Positions 60,008-64,000 of a DNA stretch of 64,000 bases are shown here, in pieces; positions within the stretch are counted from its first letter, which is position 1, and each line of letters begins with the position of its first letter. The notes under the pieces are model-generated. The model was not told where the DNA came from. It did no database searches and saw nothing but the letters and a program-made list of their open reading frames with translations. The DNA is from Glandiceps talaboti (taxonomy: Eukaryota > Hemichordata > Enteropneusta > Spengelidae): positions 24,952,949 to 25,016,948 of the forward strand of contig NC_135553.1 in NCBI RefSeq assembly GCF_964340395.1. The letters are read 5' to 3'. Both the position numbers and the translations under genes were made by a program.

Positions 60008-62569
60008 TTGCTGCTGTTGTTGGTCTTGTTGTTGTTGTTGTTGTTGCCCAGGTTGTTGCCATTGGTTTTGATTTTGTGCTGGCATAAAGTTTCCTTGCAT
60101 TCCTTGATATTGATGCATCATATTCTGCTAAAGAGCACACAACATTACAGTTATACAGTTAGCAATTTTAGTACTAGTGTGAGACTAAGTATCATGCAAT
60201 ACCAACTACTATAACATTTACACAAGAGATTGATTAAAAGTTTGATTTCAAACTGAAAGATATAATAACTTAGTTTGGTGGATTTATAGACAAAGACTCT
60301 CACAATTTTCTTATGCTAGATGTTAAAAACAACATATATTCTAGTTATACACACGATGCATTCTTCCAAACAGAAGATATTAGAATTGGGAAATGTATAA
60401 TTTTGGTGACTACAAAGAAAGGACCAGACTTAAGGTGGTGTGTTGTTCAGCCTATCAGGCTTCTCAATGAGTGCTGGCTAATAGCATCACATCTTACAGA
60501 CTAAGTAAGGACTTACTTGCTGTGGGTATCGTGGATAATAACCATAATTTGGCACTGGAGGCATACATGGATATTGGGCATATCCATATGACTGGTAATA
60601 GTTAGCTGTCAATGAATGTAAAGATCAGAAAAACTTGAATACATTTTAAAATAAAATTGATATGGGATTCAAAGTACGAATAGACATATGGTGGAAATTC
60701 ACAGATTTTGGTTGTGTAAGTAAAATCAGACAGTCGGCATGATCATTGATGACTTTGTGTTAATATTTCATTGTCAACTTATATTGTGTAGTACTACATG
60801 TACATGTACTATTAGTCAATCTTTTAGGACTGTGTTCTCGACAGCAGGACATCTGGGTATAAGTTTGAATGAAACGTGGCCGCTCTTCGAAACAGTCTTC
60901 TCAGATGTATGTTTGAAAATATACACTACTTGTGCCAAAAGGTTTTGCCCAACTTGTAGTTTTTTTGTGTATAACCAAATACCTACCGCCTGGTACAGGA
61001 TTAAATATTTGTGAACACTGTTGCGAACAATTATTGCAAAATATAAATATTTTGTTCTGTTAACATTCAAAGAGGTAGGTTTGTTTGAACATTCTTTTTG
61101 GCTCTATAGATACAAACAGATTTACATGTTGTTACTTCACGTTCAAGAGCACTGCTAGTAACAAACACTTACGGTTTACTGGTACGCTTATTTTGCTTTT
61201 TCTGTAGTCCTCATTGATTCAAAGACCAATATAAAGTGAGTTTAGTAAGAACTGAAAAGTTGTATAATGTCAGGGCTCGAAATTAACTTTTCTCCCTGGT
61301 AGCCCCTGTGGGCTACCATTCATAAAGGTCAGTAGCCCCATGACCTTCACTGGTAGCCCCATATATTTGTGTACATAGTTATCGTACAACAGTGGTTTAC
61401 CAACACTGAATGTGGACTATAATGTCTGTTTAACAATGTAAAAATGGTTGATAATAAAGTTACGAATTTCTGTTGTAATGATAGGACAAACGTGTCAAGT
61501 ATCTATGATTACTCATATGGCATAAACTATGAACACACCATGACCATTCATCTACTTGACTGCTTGACCATTTTACACCAGTCCATCAAAAGACCGTGTT
61601 TCGATGTCATATACCATCAGCCTCATCTATTACGTACTGATTGTCGTCGCATGAAATTCGAGTTTCGTAATTCCCAGTCTGTATATTCGTTCATTTGAAA
61701 CCATGCATTTCCTAAAATGTTTTACATTAAAATCCGAAATGTGAATGAACGCATTGACTTCGGCTATGATTCCATCACCACTCGAGCATAGCATTACGGA
61801 AATGACAAAATTGACATCGTACCGAAAATGGGTGAACGGGTCCTGCTGTCAGTAACCAACAACTTCGTGTCAAGTACTAACAACGTAAGGAAGTGCTTCA
61901 CGGATTAAAACGCATGTTTTTCATCAATGTTTGCGGAATTGTTATCACGAAATGTACCCCGGAAGTATCTGAATTAGCTGACATCGCAGCACATGGTGCA
62001 TCCAGGGTGTGACGTCATAACATCGTTGTCAAATATAAATATTCATGAGAGAATAATATGTAGCGATGTAGACGTCAAACACATCGCGTCCTGCATACAC
62101 ATTGGTAAGACGTGTTGACGTTCGATGTTCAGCGGGAACGTATTGTGTTGGTTATATTAGCGACACGACGAAGGCCTGACATGTCAGCTTACTGTTTACG
62201 TTGGTAGCCCAAGTGGACTACCAAATACGAAAAGTAGTAGCCCCATGTCAACATTTTGGTAGCCAAATGACACAGGGCTACCGTTAATTTCGAGCCCTGA
62301 ATGTGTAACTTTAAATCAAGAACAGCAAAATTACTGTCTACAATTCCTCACCATAGGAAGCTTGTTGTTGTTGTTGTTGCTGCTGTTGTTGCTGCTGTTG
62401 TTGAGTATTGTCTGTAGAACTTTTCTTTTTCTCAAGCTGACGTTTCTCTAGCTCTTTTCGAGCTCTTACCCATGCAGGATTTTCACCTGGTGTTTTTGTT
62501 TCTGAACTTGTTGCATTGGTATCATTTTCATCTATTGTAGATGCTGAAACATTATTAAGGGGTTGATTC
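47997..62569 (-). CDS. LENG8: LENG8, SAC3/PCI-family mRNA factor (5' partial)
   Basis: Nuclear mRNA-export/processing factor related to yeast Thp3/Sac3. Fifteen exons on the minus strand join in frame to 752 aa: 62352-62569, 60517-60605, 59863-60124, 59197-59359, 58830-58868, 58460-58603, 56794-57042, 55737-55904, 52859-52997, 51767-51856, 51316-51450, 50821-50889, 50231-50360, 49108-49315, 47997-48153. In order they encode: an [14 protein letters not shown] motif and poly-Gln; a Tyr/Pro-rich stretch ([12 protein letters not shown]); a long Gln tract; the [10 protein letters not shown] motif; [15 protein letters not shown]; Arg-Ser and Arg-Gly-rich parts; [10 protein letters not shown]; then the SAC3 domain with [30 protein letters not shown] and [15 protein letters not shown], ending SQSVLSS. 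Order and motifs match LENG8 throughout. The exon with the start codon was not found and may lie beyond 64 kb. Confidence 0.93.
48724..48797. repeat. Tandem duplication, about 38 bp x 2
   Basis: GCATTGCAGAATTTCAGATG and the following bases (TTATGTCAACACAT or TTATGTGAACACAT) occur twice in a row, in the last intron of LENG8. Confidence 0.85.
49476..49870. repeat. Dispersed repeat C, uninterrupted copy
   Basis: About 390 bp with landmarks TGTACCAGAGATTA, ACATTACTGCATGCCTGCAT, ATATGTAATAATAACA, GAGTTCCAGTGTGGGTA and ACACTTGCACTCGTGCATCA. The same landmarks, in the same order, occur at 57285-58365 but split by an insertion. The family is not recognised. In an intron of LENG8. Confidence 0.7.
53704..54247. 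mobile_element. MITE with long TIRs
   Basis: About 85 bp at each end are inverted copies. The outer end ATGTATTAATCGCC is mirrored by GGCGATTAATACAT, and the inner block CAGCCATACGTTACAGTGGT by ACCACTGTAACGTATGGCTG. It is 544 bp with no transposase. A TTAA lies close to each end, so a piggyBac-like origin is possible, but the symmetry continues past it. In an intron of LENG8. Confidence 0.85.
54436..54506. repeat. Dispersed repeat B, copy 2
   Basis: Counterpart of 22860-22929, starting TAGTCCTGCTTGCATACGGA and ending near CTCCGGTGTTTA. Confidence 0.75.
57285..58365. repeat. Dispersed repeat C, copy split by an insertion
   Basis: 57285-57372 matches the left part of 49476-49870, and about 58150-58365 matches its right part. 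Between them lies the element at 57399-58111. In an intron of LENG8. Confidence 0.65.
57399..58111. mobile_element. Non-autonomous element with TAGTCCCC ends
   Basis: The left end is TAGTCCCCGCTATGA; the right end is CCGGCGGGGACTA, giving 8-9 bp inverted termini, with a second inner hairpin (AGTCCCCGTCC to TCCGGCGGGGACT) at the right. The body holds three degenerate repeats of about 165 bp (from about 57595, 57742 and 57895), each starting TTCAAGCATGTCTGAGTTAT. Two of them carry the perfect hairpin TGGCTGCCAGGCAGCCA. Confidence 0.75.
61271..62299. mobile_element. 1.0-kb TIR element, hAT-like ends
   Basis: CAGGGCTCGAAATTAAC at the left end is exactly mirrored by GTTAATTTCGAGCCCTG at the right. 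Subterminal GTAGCCC and GGGCTACC blocks recur at both ends. No transposase is seen. The CAGGG start resembles hAT-type termini; a clean 8-bp target-site duplication is not visible. It ends 53 bp downstream of the exon at 62352-62569 of LENG8. Confidence 0.85.
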
Positions 62570-64000
62570 CTATGTGGTAAAAAGAAATTATAAAAAAGGT
62601 TGAATTTGTGAACAGAAACTGTGTGGTATAGTAACATCATTGTGGTTTGTGAATCCTTTGAGAACCTCAACATAGTCATGGAACAACCATAAGTGTGTAG
62701 AATTTTAATTTTGTACGAATATTTACATTTTCATGGGGGGGGGGGGGGTTGACAATTTGTAAGCGGATAGATGATCATTTATTACTGTGGTGTCATCCAT
62801 ACCCATTCTTACACCTCTGCTACATGTATGGTGTTCAATGGTGTAGTGTTGGTACCAGGTAGGTGTACATAAGTGCACTGTTTGAAATCTGGGAGATGTG
62901 GTCAGGGCTGTTGCTTCTCATAGTGCAACATAAATCAGAATAATGTGGAAAACAGGAAGTAGGTTCCCATTAGTATTTTTTTATCTCTTAGTCTTAATAT
63001 TGTTAGTGACTTTAACTTGGGACATGTGTAGGCAGTTCTTTTATTTCGATAATATTGCAAAGATAGTTGATGTGTTATCCCACATGTTGCTACCGATGTG
63101 ATGGAATCATGGCAGACTCTGAGAGGTGTAAGTCAGAGTATCGACAACACAGTATTACATCCTGAGCTTGTAGTAAGAGGACGGATTGTGTAACTATTTT
63201 ACAATGTAACCCTATCCCTGTCGTATCTTACTAGTAATTTGAACTACACAAGACATTTCCTTTCTTTACATTAGGGTTATATTAATATGAAGGGGTACAT
63301 ACATTGTAATATAGTTTCACGGGTTGTTTGTGTATGCATGGTTTCTGTTCTGTACGCTGCTAACTATTGCACTGAGAATGAGAGTAATGATTCCAATACA
63401 ATACAGCACAGAGAGGCCTAGAGGGACTGTGAATAAAGTAACTTAAAGTACATAGCTTCTGACTTGTGAGATCGAACACTGATCGAAGGTCAGCGATTGC
63501 AAGTGAAACGTCTTGGAATTAAGATTAGTCTTTGAACTATATCAGAGTATATTCTAAAACGTGTCTCCACGGATTAGATTACAAAGTCTGGGGAAAATGT
63601 TGGAGGTTACTTTGCTGTTGTGTCGGCCCTGACTGTTGTCCCCTGGACTACATCGCGTCTACGATTATGATATGCAAATTATGTCGATGATCTAATTTGG
63701 AACACATCGGATATCCATGAAGTAGATGTTTCAACGCAAACATGTTGGAACAAAAATATCATTACAACGAAAATCGTAGTACTTCTATACTATTATCCGA
63801 CTGTCCAATTTCAAGTTTTGTACTGAAACTTCCGCAGCTGACTGATTTTGATAAATAGTGTACGTCAATAGTTACAGCTCTTTATTTCGGAATAAGATGA
63901 TCATGAAATCAGCTGAAAGTGCTACCTGGCATAAACCAGTCACGGTATCACTCATTTCAACCAAAATAATAACAAAACATGTGAAAAGAAGTTCAAAATC
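62570..64000. other. Upstream of the first recognised LENG8 exon
   Basis: Expected to be intron and possibly 5' exon of LENG8 on the minus strand, but I could not identify the start-codon exon. A G-run lies at about 62737-62750. Near 63110 a plus-strand ATG followed by GTGTAAGT looks like a possible small exon but has nothing to support it. Confidence 0.35.

Noticed and set aside
61444-61698. 84-codon plus-strand frame
   Set aside because: It lies inside the TIR element at 61271-62299, has no transposase motif and no supporting splice structure.
63112-63165. Short plus-strand frame starting MADSERCKSEYRQH
   Set aside because: Eighteen codons and then a stop; the GTGTAAGT that could be a splice donor has no partner exon or conservation to support it.

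Overview
The window is animal nuclear DNA. Genes are split into short exons with GT-AG introns, and the space between exons is AT-rich and packed with microsatellites, minisatellites, SINE/LINE/Penelope retroelements and foldback DNA elements. The gene set (ZIP11 zinc transporter, LENG8/SAC3-family mRNA factor, a secreted C-type lectin plus discoidin-domain protein) and the repeat style suggest a marine invertebrate, perhaps a deuterostome such as a hemichordate or amphioxus. I cannot fix the species from sequence alone.

Layout. 1-5.9 kb is intergenic, with a SINE, a foldback element, short tandem repeats and a Penelope GIY-YIG remnant. 5.9-17.2 kb, minus strand, holds a complete nine-exon SLC39A11 (ZIP11) gene whose exons join in frame to 334 aa. 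Over 80% of its intron 2 is tandem repeat, including about 136 copies of a 27-bp unit. 17.2-24.2 kb is intergenic: a SINE, a TIR element, and a Penelope remnant bracketed by TATG/TG microsatellites. 24.2-27.2 kb, minus strand, is a two-exon gene for a repetitive coiled-coil protein I do not recognise. 27.8-29.5 kb is a 54-59 bp minisatellite. 31.1-35.4 kb, plus strand, is a near-intact L1/Tx1-like LINE with a 13-bp target-site duplication and poly(A). It ends only about 200 bp before the start codon of the next gene. 35.6-40.5 kb, plus strand, is a seven-exon secreted protein (C-type lectin followed by F5/8C) with a recent 134-bp duplication across one splice acceptor. 41.6-42.0 kb holds an orphan 117-aa reading frame. 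42.3-46.2 kb holds a TIR element and a G-rich minisatellite. 48.0-62.6 kb, minus strand, holds fifteen exons of LENG8, ending at the true stop; its N-terminal exon or exons were not found and may lie beyond the window.

The genes do not form an operon or an obvious pathway. Long reading frames inside the 27-bp and 59-bp arrays are arithmetic by-products of repeat length and are not called as genes. All exon joins were made by eye from splice consensus, frame and family conservation; no alignment program was run.
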